Origin: Actinomycetota bacterium
GTDB lineage: Bacteria > Actinomycetota > Geothermincolia > Fen-727 > Anoxymicrobiaceae
NCBI GenBank assembly: GCA_018831265.1
Contig: JAHJCO010000002.1
Coordinates: 186,001-250,000 of the forward strand
Direction: 5' to 3'
DNA: 64,000 nt
Shown: piece by piece, positions 9,598 to 18,600 of the stretch
Layout of the letters: each line of letters begins with the position of its first letter
How positions within the stretch are numbered: position 1 is the stretch's first letter
The notes under the pieces: generated by a model
The model's input: the letters and a program-made list of their open reading frames with translations, nothing else
What the model was told of the DNA's origin: nothing
Database searches by the model: none
Made by a program: the position numbers and the translations under genes

Positions 9598-9660
9598 TTC
9601 GACCTCCTCTGGTAATAATGGATATGGAACGCCACCCACGGTCGGCGGAAATTCGATTTC

Positions 9661-9840
9661 TAGCATGGCTAGGAGACAAACACTGCCGGTGTTTGTTATT
9701 GCGTACCCTGCGTGGTGGTTTGTCTCCCCGTCGTGGACGCATTTGGAACCCTTGTTGTCGGTGGTGATATTGCCTTCGCGGACTTTGACCGACTGCCGGC
9801 ACAAGCTCCCCATGCAAGTAACCCCACCGTGTAGTTGGTT
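9661..9840. repeat. R-repeat copy 3
   Basis: Contains a perfect 10-base inverted repeat, GGAGACAAAC (9672-9681) and GTTTGTCTCC (9718-9727), plus the core CCCCGTCGTGGACGCAT and a right-hand block GGCACAAGCTCCC shared with the copy at 15311. It occupies the divergent gap between the methyltransferase and the serine hydrolase; I see nothing else in that gap. Confidence 0.7.
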
Positions 9841-9948
9841 TAGGAGCCGCAGGTGAATCCTGATAGACTCTGGATAACAATGCATAATGGCGACGCGGTG
9901 CCGGTTCGCGAGGGATTGGAGCCTGATGTGAGGGTAGCAAGAACGCAC

Positions 9949-11070
9949 ATGAGTCGTCAGCGCGGGTTGTGGATGGGGATCGTTCTCTCGGTCCTTGTAA
10001 TGGCGGCGGCTTCCTGCGGCGGCCCGTCTTTCTCGCGGGAGACCACCACGGCTTTAGACCGGGAGCTGGACACGGTGATGGCGTCGAACAAGATGCCAGG
10101 CGCCATAGCCGGGGTCTGGATTCCTTCACAGGGGACCTGGTTCGTGGCGAAGGGCGAGGCGGACGTACAAGCAGGCATGCCCATGAAGACGAGCGACAAG
10201 TTCCGGATCGCGAGCGTGACCAAGACTTTTACCGCGACGATGGTGCTGATCCTCGCGGACGATGGCAGGCTCTCGCTCGACGACAAGCTATCTGAGTACC
10301 TTCCTGAGATCGCTAACGCCGAGAACATCACGATCAGACGGCTTCTGAACCATACCTCGGGGATAAGGGACGAGGACCCCACGGGCGCCTGGGCGGAGTA
10401 TTTCGCGCACACCGACCGGATGCTCAAGCGCTGGACCCCTATGGAGGTGTATCAGGCGTATACCGGGAGCCAGGTCCAGGAGGAGCCGGGCGAGTGGGAG
10501 TACTCCAACGCCGGCTACGTGGTGCTGGGCATGGTCATCGAGAAGGTGAGTGGAACAAGCGTGCCCGACTTCTGCGAGGCTGAGATCGCCAGACCCCTGG
10601 GGCTCGAAGACACGTACTTCCCGGAGGGGCCTGAAATCACCGGAGAGTACGCGCACGGCTACGACGGCTCAACAGACGTGACCCGCATGGACATGTCCTG
10701 GGACTTCACCGCCGGCGCGATGATCTCGACGGCATCAGACCTGAAGGTCTGGTCGAAGTCGTTCGTAACGGGTGAACTCCTGTCCCCTGAGATGCTTGAG
10801 CAGCAGAACACGTTCGTCGAACTTCCCGGCCGCGAAGGAAAAGTGAAGGAAGGGCTTGGCCCGGAGTACTTATACGGGTGGCTCGGGCATGCAGGAGCGA
10901 ACATCGGATACCAGTGTGAGATGTGGTACTACCCCGAGGAGGACGCCACGATCGTCGTCATGATGAACAAGCTCTCAAGCGACGAAAGCGATCTCGGCGC
11001 TGCGACAAAGGCGTGGATGCAGCTGGCCGACACCGTGTTCCCCGGAATCCTCCCTGCTCCCCACCGATGA
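9949..11070 (+). CDS. Beta-lactamase class C-like serine hydrolase, predicted lipoprotein
   Basis: A serine hydrolase of the class C beta-lactamase/DD-peptidase/esterase family, 373 residues. The active-site motifs are SVTK (SxxK), YSN within EYSNAGYVVLG, and HAGANIG in the place of KTG, which is common in esterase and peptidase members. The N-terminus after the ATG at 9949 is a lipoprotein signal (basic, hydrophobic, then AAASC), so I prefer this start over one 32 codons upstream; the ribosome binding site is weak. The enzyme would act at the outer face of the membrane. Whether it hydrolyses a beta-lactam, a peptidoglycan peptide or an ester cannot be told. Confidence 0.85.
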   Translation: MSRQRGLWMGIVLSVLVMAAASCGGPSFSRETTTALDRELDTVMASNKMPGAIAGVWIPSQGTWFVAKGEADVQAGMPMKTSDKFRIASVTKTFTATMVLILADDGRLSLDDKLSEYLPEIANAENITIRRLLNHTSGIRDEDPTGAWAEYFAHTDRMLKRWTPMEVYQAYTGSQVQEEPGEWEYSNAGYVVLGMVIEKVSGTSVPDFCEAEIARPLGLEDTYFPEGPEITGEYAHGYDGSTDVTRMDMSWDFTAGAMISTASDLKVWSKSFVTGELLSPEMLEQQNTFVELPGREGKVKEGLGPEYLYGWLGHAGANIGYQCEMWYYPEEDATIVVMMNKLSSDESDLGAATKAWMQLADTVFPGILPAPHR

Positions 11071-11444
11071 GAGGGCATGCGCTAGGGCGCCAGCCCTGAG
11101 CTTATGAATGACGAGGGCTCTGGTTCGGTGGTCGAAAACACGGGACAACTGTCCTCTGAGAATGGGAAATCAGGAAAATTGGAGGCGACATGACAAGGCC
11201 GGGCAGTGAGGTGGCGGTAGCCGACGGTCAATCGTGCCGAGAAAGGATGGACTTGTGGTATGGTGTTAGCATTGGAGAAGGCATATGGGGAAATGTCGGT
11301 GTAGTATAATCGCTGCGTGGTAATAAGGGGAAAAGCTCTTACGGGGTCTTTCTGGTTCTGGCGTGACCGGAAGAAGTGCAGCGGTAATCCTCATTAAGAG
11401 AGAGGCTTGTTGCCCGGGCTAGGGCACAAGGGGGGGCATTTGAG
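11071..11444. other. Non-coding gap with probable promoter
   Basis: Between the serine hydrolase and the beta-helix protein. I see no convincing gene. The 3' half carries a -10 hexamer and a long leader (about 135 bases) to the beta-helix gene, with some potential for hairpins (CTAGGGCGCCAGCCCTGAG near 11085). No known riboswitch matches by eye. Confidence 0.5.
11305..11310 (+). promoter_or_regulatory. Candidate -10 box for the beta-helix gene
   Basis: Exact TATAAT about 135 bases before the GTG start at 11445. No good -35 is seen at 16-18 bases upstream, so this is a moderate call. Confidence 0.4.
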
Positions 11445-14400
11445 GTGAAGTTCGTTTTCCGCAGGTTTGTCGCATTATTTTTCACGATCTTTCTGGTGAT
11501 GGGAATGGCAGGCATGGTCGTGATGTTCATGTCCGGCACCGCTCAGGCGGCGACCTATTTCGTAACCAACACCAACGATTCGGGGCTTGGGTCTTTTCGT
11601 CAGGCCATCATAACCGCGAACGGCAACCCCGGGGCCGATTTCATTAACTTCAACATAGGCGCCGGGCCCAATACCATATCCCCCCTGTCAGCTCTTCCCA
11701 ACATCACCGATTCGGTCACAATAGACGGATACACCGAGGGCGGCTCTTCCCCCGCCACCAACGGGAGCCCGGCCGTGATAATGATAGAGCTCGACGGCAC
11801 GAGCGCGGGAGCCGGCGCTAACGGCCTGTACTTTGCAGCCGGTAGTGACATCAGCGTCGTAAGGGGCCTGGTGATAAACAGATTCAGCAATGTTGGAGTA
11901 GAGATTAACGGCCCCATCTGGGTACAGGTGGAGGGCAACTACATCGGGACCGACGTGCTCGGAGCAGCCGCCCTGGGAAACGGTTTTGGCGTGTACCTCC
12001 CCAACAGCGCCAATGCCAACACCATCGGGGGCACCACCGCCGGTCAACGCAACATCATATCCGGGAACACCAATACTGGCGTCATTATCGATGGCTCCAG
12101 CTTCAACCTCATCCAGGGTAACTACATAGGGACCGATGCAGGCGGAACCCTCGCCCTTCCAAATGGTAGCGATGGGATGTATCTCCAGAACGCCGCCGAT
12201 TCCAACACCATCGGGGGCACCACCGCCGGTCAACGCAACATCATATCCGGGAACACCGATGATGGTGTCGTTATCGATGGCTCCACCGGCAACAACATAC
12301 AGGGCAACTACATCGGGACCGATGTGAACGGGACCGCAGCCCTGAAAAACGGTTTGAGCGGCATGTACCTCTGCAACAACGCCGATTCCAACACCATCGG
12401 GGGCACCACCGCCGGTCACCGCAACATCATATCCGGGAACAACTTTCTTGGCGTCTATATCAATGGCTCCACCGGCAACGACATACAGGGCAACTACATC
12501 GGGACCAATGTTGCCGGGACCGCAGCCCTGGCAAACGGTTGGAGCGGCGTGCTCCTCTTCGACAACGCCAATAACACCATGGTGGGGGGCTCAGCCACCG
12601 CTGCCAACAGGATATCGTTCAACGGACAGGACGGTGTAAGGATATCAACAAGCCTGGACTGCGAGGTGAGCCACAACCAGATACACAGCAACACCGGCAT
12701 AGGTGTAGTGGTCATGAACAACACCGCATACCGGGACAAGATAAGCAAGAACTCCATCTACGGTAACGGCGCGCTGGGAATCGACCTGGGAAATGACGGG
12801 GTAACCCCCAACGATGGCAACAACAATAACCCGGCAAGGCCCAACCGGGGCTACAACTTCCCGGTAATCTCAAGCGCAAACTTGAGCGGGGGCAACGTGG
12901 AGGTAGCAGGAACAACTCCACCCAGCAGCCGTGTTGAGCTCTTCTACACCGGGCCGACCCCCGATCCCAGCAACCACGGAGAGGGCAGAGACTACCTGGG
13001 CTCCACCACGGCCGATGGAAGCGGTAACTTCTCCACTACAGTTACCGGGCTCTCCGCAGGCGACGAGGTATCGGCCACCGCCATCAGCCAGGCGGGAGCC
13101 CCATGTGGGGCAAACAACACCAGCGAGTTCTCGGCCAACTACACGGTGGAATACGCCGCCCCCACGGTTACCGGCATAATACCATCGAGTGGGACCAACG
13201 ATGGAACCATCAACATCACCAATCTGAAAGGGACCAACTTCAGGAACGGGGCAACCGTCAAGCTCATCGGCCCCTCCGGCTCGGGTGACACCGGTGCGGG
13301 GACCATCAACGCAACCAACGTGAACGTGGTGTCATCAACCAAGATCACCTGCAAGTTCAATCTTAACGGTGCAACAGCAGGAAAGTACAACGTGAAGGTG
13401 GAAAACACCGATGGCAAGAGCGGCACCAAAGCAAACGCCTTCACCGTGAACTCAGCGTCCTCCACCTGGTACCTGGCCGAGGGTACCACCGCCTGGGGGT
13501 ACTCGTGCTACATCTCAATAGAGAACCCCAACACGAGCGCGATGACCGCCGACATCACCTACATGACCGGTACTGGGGAGGTTTCCGGGGGAACAGTGAA
13601 CCTTCCCGCATCCAGCCAGACCACCGTGAACCCGGCCGACACCGTGCCGGACAAGGACTTCTCCACCAAGGTGGAGTGCAAGGAGGGCAAGACGATAGCG
13701 GTGGACCGCACCATGTCCTGGACCGGTGAGGGCGCTACCTCACCCGACGGCCACTGCTCAATAGGGGTCACATCAGCGAATACCACCTGGTACCTGGCCG
13801 AGGGCTCCTCCGCCTGGGGGTTCGAGTGCTGGCTGCTCATACAGAACCCCAACGCAACAGAGGCGACAGCACAGGTCACCTACATGATAGAGGGTGAAGA
13901 CCCGGTGACCGTTCAGAAGAAGATACCGGCCAACTCCCGAGAAACCTACAACATGACAAACGACATAGGGGAAAAAGACGCCTCTATCAAGGTCCAGGCA
14001 GACATACCGATAATCCCCGAGAGGGCGATGTACAAGAACAACCGCCGATCGGGCCACGACTCGATAGGCACCACCGCACCGGCGGCCACCTACTACCTGG
14101 CCGAGGGCACCACCGACTGGGGGTTCACTACCTACGTGCTGATACAGAACCCCAACGACACCCCAACCGAGGTGAACGTGACCTACCTCACCACATCAGG
14201 CGACGTACCGCACCCGGCAAACCCCATCAACATGCCGGCAAACTCCCGTTACACCATACGGGTGAACGACTTCCTTCCCGGAAGCGACTTCTCCACCCAG
14301 GTAACCGGCTCCAACCCGATAATCGCTGAGAGGGCCATGTACTGGGGAGCAGACACAACGCTCGGTGAGGCGGCCCACGACTCCATAGGGATGAGCGAGC

Positions 14401-14720
14401 CCCACATCACCTTCTACCTCCCAGACGGGCAGGCGGGTGACGGATACGAGACCTACACCCTGGTGGCCAACCCCAACGACACTGATACCACCGTCCAGAT
14501 AACCTACCTGACACCGGACGGTGCCGGAAACGTCACCTTCGAGGAGACTATCGGCGCCAACTCCCGCATGACTTACTCCATGGGAGATGCGGGAATAAAC
14601 GGCGGGGCCGCCGTCCTGGTCACCTCCAAGACTGCGGGAAGCAAGATAATGGTCGAGCGCGCCATGTACTGGAACACCAGGGGCGCGGGGACGGATACGA
14701 TAGGGGGGTATTCGGACTAG
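11445..14720 (+). CDS. Secreted right-handed beta-helix surface protein with four-unit C-terminal module
   Basis: A 1,091-residue exported protein. A signal peptide (residues 1-35, ending GTAQA) is followed by the FVTNTNDSGLGSFRQAI segment typical of bacterial CSLREA-type beta-helix adhesins. A beta-helix follows, with four 62-residue repeats each carrying NYIGTD and NTIGGTTAGQRNIISGN. Next come an IPT/TIG-like domain (about 577-670, PTVTGIIPSSGT) and four tandem units of 95-115 residues, each beginning with YLAEG or YLPDG and having a DSIG-type close. The end is ERAMYWNTRGAGTDTIGGYSD. The GTG start has a G-rich ribosome binding site (AAGGGGGGG). The same C-terminal module is found at 15620 and, in part, at 6282-7321. 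Likely surface-bound or released; a ligand or enzyme activity cannot be assigned. Confidence 0.85.
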   Translation: MKFVFRRFVALFFTIFLVMGMAGMVVMFMSGTAQAATYFVTNTNDSGLGSFRQAIITANGNPGADFINFNIGAGPNTISPLSALPNITDSVTIDGYTEGGSSPATNGSPAVIMIELDGTSAGAGANGLYFAAGSDISVVRGLVINRFSNVGVEINGPIWVQVEGNYIGTDVLGAAALGNGFGVYLPNSANANTIGGTTAGQRNIISGNTNTGVIIDGSSFNLIQGNYIGTDAGGTLALPNGSDGMYLQNAADSNTIGGTTAGQRNIISGNTDDGVVIDGSTGNNIQGNYIGTDVNGTAALKNGLSGMYLCNNADSNTIGGTTAGHRNIISGNNFLGVYINGSTGNDIQGNYIGTNVAGTAALANGWSGVLLFDNANNTMVGGSATAANRISFNGQDGVRISTSLDCEVSHNQIHSNTGIGVVVMNNTAYRDKISKNSIYGNGALGIDLGNDGVTPNDGNNNNPARPNRGYNFPVISSANLSGGNVEVAGTTPPSSRVELFYTGPTPDPSNHGEGRDYLGSTTADGSGNFSTTVTGLSAGDEVSATAISQAGAPCGANNTSEFSANYTVEYAAPTVTGIIPSSGTNDGTINITNLKGTNFRNGATVKLIGPSGSGDTGAGTINATNVNVVSSTKITCKFNLNGATAGKYNVKVENTDGKSGTKANAFTVNSASSTWYLAEGTTAWGYSCYISIENPNTSAMTADITYMTGTGEVSGGTVNLPASSQTTVNPADTVPDKDFSTKVECKEGKTIAVDRTMSWTGEGATSPDGHCSIGVTSANTTWYLAEGSSAWGFECWLLIQNPNATEATAQVTYMIEGEDPVTVQKKIPANSRETYNMTNDIGEKDASIKVQADIPIIPERAMYKNNRRSGHDSIGTTAPAATYYLAEGTTDWGFTTYVLIQNPNDTPTEVNVTYLTTSGDVPHPANPINMPANSRYTIRVNDFLPGSDFSTQVTGSNPIIAERAMYWGADTTLGEAAHDSIGMSEPHITFYLPDGQAGDGYETYTLVANPNDTDTTVQITYLTPDGAGNVTFEETIGANSRMTYSMGDAGINGGAAVLVTSKTAGSKIMVERAMYWNTRGAGTDTIGGYSD
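11929..12672 (+). repeat. Tandem 186-bp repeats within the beta-helix gene
   Basis: About four units with a constant 186-base period, seen from GGCAACTACAT at about 11934, 12120, 12306 and 12492 and from ACCATCGGGGGCACCACCGC at 12021, 12207 and 12393. The DNA is nearly identical between units 1-3, which suggests recent duplication or gene conversion. Confidence 0.85.
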
Positions 14721-14750
14721 TTGTGCCACGAAAAAACACACAAGCAACAT

Positions 14751-14781
14751 GAGCCGCATCTCTTGAAGGTACGGCTCTTTT
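14751..14781 (+). terminator. Terminator of the beta-helix gene
   Basis: GAGCCG at 14751 pairs with CGGCTC at 14772, followed by TTTTAAAT. It starts 30 bases after the stop at 14720. Confidence 0.65.
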
Positions 14782-14934
14782 AAATCCTTCGTTCCAGGTT
14801 CAGAGATGCGGGGTACAGCAGGAATCCGGACAGAGTTAACAATCTGAGGAATATTGGATTTCTCTTCAGTAGATAACATGCGAAACAACGTTACCTATGC
14901 AGAGGTACTCCTGTAAGCCTGAACCGGTGTAGCT

Positions 14935-15315
14935 TTATAGATCTATTGGATATATACCTTTTTCGGCGAGTAGTGATCGGAAAAGCGCTATTTGTTCATC
15001 CTCAGGAAAGTCTACCATCGCTCGTAATTGTTTCTCGGGTATCAGTGGCTTTGGAAATGTGGGCCCAAGGGACAATAATACTTCTTTCACTCTTGGGGAT
15101 AACCTCAGCAAGCGCAGCGTCTTATTGACATAAGTAGGGGATAATCCCAGGCAACGGGCGAGGTCACTTTGTGACTTGTATTCCCCGCTTTTCAGAGCGG
15201 CCTGATAATCCAGAGCTCTATACATGTGGTTCGGATAGCTTCTTCCCGGCTTTTTAGGTTTTGTCTTTTGTTCGGGGAATCTGAAGACCGTCTGGAAAGT
15301 TCTCTCTTTTGACAA
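14935..15315 (-). CDS. ParB/KorB-type helix-turn-helix protein
   Basis: A 126-residue DNA-binding protein. The middle (about 38-80: SQSDLARCLGLSPTYVNKTLRLLRLSPRVKEVL) matches the helix-turn-helix of ParB/Spo0J-like proteins, but the N-terminal ParB nuclease/CTPase domain is absent. The best start is a TTG at 15315 with GGGGAG six bases upstream; both lie inside R-repeat copy 4, so the repeat would supply the translation signal. An internal ATG at residue 31 is the alternative. It is isolated, with no partner gene. Proteins of this size are common in mobile elements; the role here is unknown. Confidence 0.65.
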   Translation of the reverse strand: MSKERTFQTVFRFPEQKTKPKKPGRSYPNHMYRALDYQAALKSGEYKSQSDLARCLGLSPTYVNKTLRLLRLSPRVKEVLLSLGPTFPKPLIPEKQLRAMVDFPEDEQIALFRSLLAEKGIYPIDL

Positions 15316-15530
15316 GTTTGGCTCCCCGTCGTGGACGTATTTCGAACTCTTGTTATCGGTGATGACATTGCTTTTACGAACTTAGACCAACTACTGGCAC
15401 AAGCTCCCTCATGCTAGACACTATGCGGAATTCCACCTATTGAATCGATGCAGCGCGTGCGTGTTGTTGCATTGCAGTGGGGATTTGTGTCGGAGGACCA
15501 ACACAACGAACCCCCCACAGGATCGCGGGT
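15311..15530. repeat. R-repeat copy 4
   Basis: Shares TGGCTCCCCGTCGTGGACG and TTCGAACTCTTGTTATC with the copy at 7350, GGCACAAGCTCCC with the one at 9661, and the TTGCAGTGGGGATTTGTG-type end with the one at 8229. Together with the following hairpin it fills the gap of about 300 bases between the ParB-like gene and the subtilase. Confidence 0.7.
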
Positions 15531-15569
15531 TTGTTCACCTTGTAAGGTTGTCACTACATCAAGGATTAA

Positions 15570-15597
15570 GAACACCCGCTGTTTCGTGCGGGTGTTC
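15570..15597 (-). terminator. Hairpin after the subtilase gene
   Basis: A 10-base perfect stem, GAACACCCGC paired with GCGGGTGTTC, lies 23 bases past the subtilase stop. On the minus strand it is followed by TTAATCCTT, a poor T-run, so it may be a weak terminator. Confidence 0.55.
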
Positions 15598-15619
15598 CAG
15601 TGTTATGCACCTGGGATAT

Positions 15620-18600
15620 TCAGTCCGAATACCCACCTATGGTATCCGTCCCCGCACCACGAGAGTTCCAGTACATGGCACGCTCCACCATGATCTTTTC
15701 TCCCTCGGTGAGGCACTCCACCATTACCGCAGCCCTTCCCGTTATGCCTTTATCCACCATGGAGTAGGTATCCCGCTGGTTGGCCCCTATGGTCTCGGTG
15801 AAGGTGACGTTGTCGGTGCCGTCTTCGGTGAGATAGGTTATCCTCACCTCCACCTCACCGTCGTTGGGGTTCTGCACCAGCGTCCAGGTCTCGTATCCAC
15901 TAGAGGTCTGTCCGTCCGGGAGGTAGAAGACGCTGTGGGAGCTGTCCATGCCTATGGAGTCGTGGCAGGCCTCACCTTGAGCCGTACCCTCCCCCCAGTA
16001 CATGGCCCTCTCGGCTATTATGGGCTGGCTCCCGGTAACTTGAGTGGAGAAGTCAGAACCCGGAAGGTAGTCGTTTACTCTTATGGTGAAGCGGGAGTTG
16101 GGATCCATGGTTATGGGGTTTAGGGGGTGCGGTACCGGTCCCGAGTCGGTCATGTAGGTGACATCCACGCTTGTCTGGGTGTCCTGTGGGTTCTGGATGA
16201 GCACGTAGGTGGTGAACCCCCAGGCGGTGGTACCCTCGGCCAGGTAGTAGTCTATTACGGGGCTGGTGGTACCTATGGAGTCGTGTCCCTCGTGGCGTGA
16301 GTATCTGTACATGGCACGCTCGGGTATCACGGGGATATCTACAGCCACCTTGATGGATGCATCCTTGTTTCCTATGTCGTTTGCCATGTTGTAGGTCTTT
16401 CTGGAGTTAGCAGGTATCTTCTTTTCAAAGGTCTCGGGTCCTTCCCCCTCTATCATGTAGGTCACTTGAGCTGTTGCCTCAGCCCCGTTGGGGTTCTGTA
16501 TCAGCAGCCAGCACTCGAACCCCCAGGCGCTTGACCCTTCAGGTAGATACCACGTTGTATCAGGAGCCGTTACCCCTATTGAACAGTGGCCGTCTCCTTT
16601 TGCCCCCGCTCCTACCCCTTCCACAGGCCAGCTCATGGTTCTATCCACAGCGATTGATTTGCCCTCTTTGCACTCCACCTTGGTGGAAAAGTCACACTCC
16701 CCCAAGATACTTGCCGGATTTACAGTTGCCTGACTCTTTGGGGCAAGATCAATATCCCCTCCTGGCTCTGCCCCTCTATCAGTCATGTAGGTTATGCTCG
16801 CACTTACCGCGGTGTCGTTGGGATTCTCGATTGTGATGTGGCAGTCGTATCCCCAAGCGGTAGAGCCCTCGGCAAGGTACCAGATCGGGGACCCTTTCGG
16901 CTCTGGTTCAGGATCGGGTTCGGGATCCGGTTCCAGTTTTATAACTGTAAAACTCTTGCCATTAGAGGTTCCACCACCTGTGGTCACCTTCAACTGGACT
17001 GTTCCTGATGCAACGGATGGCACCTTTACTATGATTTGGGTGTCGTTCCAGGAAACATAGTCCAGGCCAAGGCACTGGGTGGCGCCAAACTTCACGAAAG
17101 ACGAGTCCCGAGAGGAGCCGAAGTTGCTGCCGATGATGGTTACGCTCGAACCGACCTCTCCTGAGGTAGGAGATATCGAGTTTATGCTTGGTGGTGGCAA
17201 GCCTCCGGTAACGATGAAGCCAACCCCGTTACTTGTCCCGTCAGCGGTTGTGACTGTGACTTCTCCGCTTGTCGCTCCTGCTGGTACCTTGCAAACAAGC
17301 GAGCCGTCGTACCAGTTGACATACTCGGTTGCCTGAGTGCCGTTGAAACTCACATAGGATGAACCCTGAGAATCTCCAAAGTTCGAACCGTAGAAAGTAA
17401 CGTTCTGCCCGGGGCTGCCGGATCCGGGAGTAATCCAATCAATAAACGGTAGTATAGTTACAGTGAAAGGCACGCCGTTACTGGTTCCGTTGCCGGTTGT
17501 AACTGTAATATCTCCGCTGGTCGTACCTGCCGGGACCGTGCATTCTATTTGAGTATCGCTCCAGGAGATTATGTTTGCATGAACATATTTGAATCTCAGA
17601 TAGGAAGAACCTTGCGTGGAGCCAAAATTGAAACCCTCGACCGTTACCGGTGTCCCGGTACCCCCTGAAGTCGGCGAGACGGATAATATCCAAGGACAGC
17701 CAGGTATCAATGTGAATGTCTCCTCGTTGCTGTTCCCCCAACCCGTATTAACGGTTACCGGGCCGGTGGTCGCTCCGACGGGCACCTCCACCTCTATCTC
17801 GGTATCGGACCATGAGATGTAGTTGGTGGCGGCCGTACCGTTGAAATCCACGTATGAAGACCCCCGTGTTTCCCCGAAATTTGTCCCATCTATCGTGACC
17901 TGTGCAAGTTCGGGTCCGGAATCTGGTGATATCGAGATCATCTGAACCGAAGTGTCGAAGTTTACCCAGTTGCTGGTACCAACATCCTTTGTAACGCTCA
18001 ATGGTCCCGTGGTTGCCCCGACGGGCACACTAACTCTTATTTCGGTATCGGACCAAGAGATGTAGTTCGTGGCAGGAGTCAGGTTGAAGTTCACCGAGGA
18101 TGCCCCCCGCGTCGCTCCGAAACTGGTCCCTTCCAGAGTTACTTCTGTGCCCGTATGACCCGAGCCAGGAGTGACGGATGTGATACGGGGCACAGGCGCG
18201 CCGAGCGCTGCAGCAGCATCTATGAGCCCGTTGCCGTATTCTTGGTCCCATCCGGGCGGACCGCAATCCCTCGCGGTTGACTCCAGTTGATTTCTGATGA
18301 AGTCAGGGTTCGAATTCCCGGTCTGTGAGATTATCAACGCTGCGACTCCACTCACGTGTGGGGCCGCCATGGACGTACCCTCGAAGTAGTAATAACTGAA
18401 ACTCGTGGGATCACCCGCAAACGTCTGCTGAAGAACACCGTCGGGGCTTCCGTTGCCATCTTGGTCAACGTCAACATCGCCACCGGGTGCAACGAGATCT
18501 TGTTGTGGGCCGTAGTTGGAGTAATCCGTGAATGTTCCGTCGTAGCGAGTTGCTCCAACTGCTACACAGTAATCATCGTAGGCCGCAGGGTAGCGGATTG

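Noticed and set aside
11071..11444. Cyclic di-GMP or other riboswitch before the beta-helix gene
   Set aside because: Some hairpin potential, but the conserved bases of known riboswitches are not found by eye.
11929..12672. CRISPR-like array
   Set aside because: The 186-base repeats lie in frame inside the beta-helix gene and encode 62-residue protein repeats; no short repeat-spacer pattern exists anywhere in the window.
7350..15530. Integron attC sites
   Set aside because: The R-repeats separate cassettes, but their ends do not match the GTTRRRY/RYYYAAC cores and there is no integrase in the window. Kept as a repeat of unknown type.
15311..15530. tmRNA or other stable RNA in the R-repeat
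   Set aside because: A GTTCGA T-loop and GGGGAGCCA end look tRNA-like, but there is no matching 5' acceptor strand or consistent anticodon arm, so I did not call an RNA gene.
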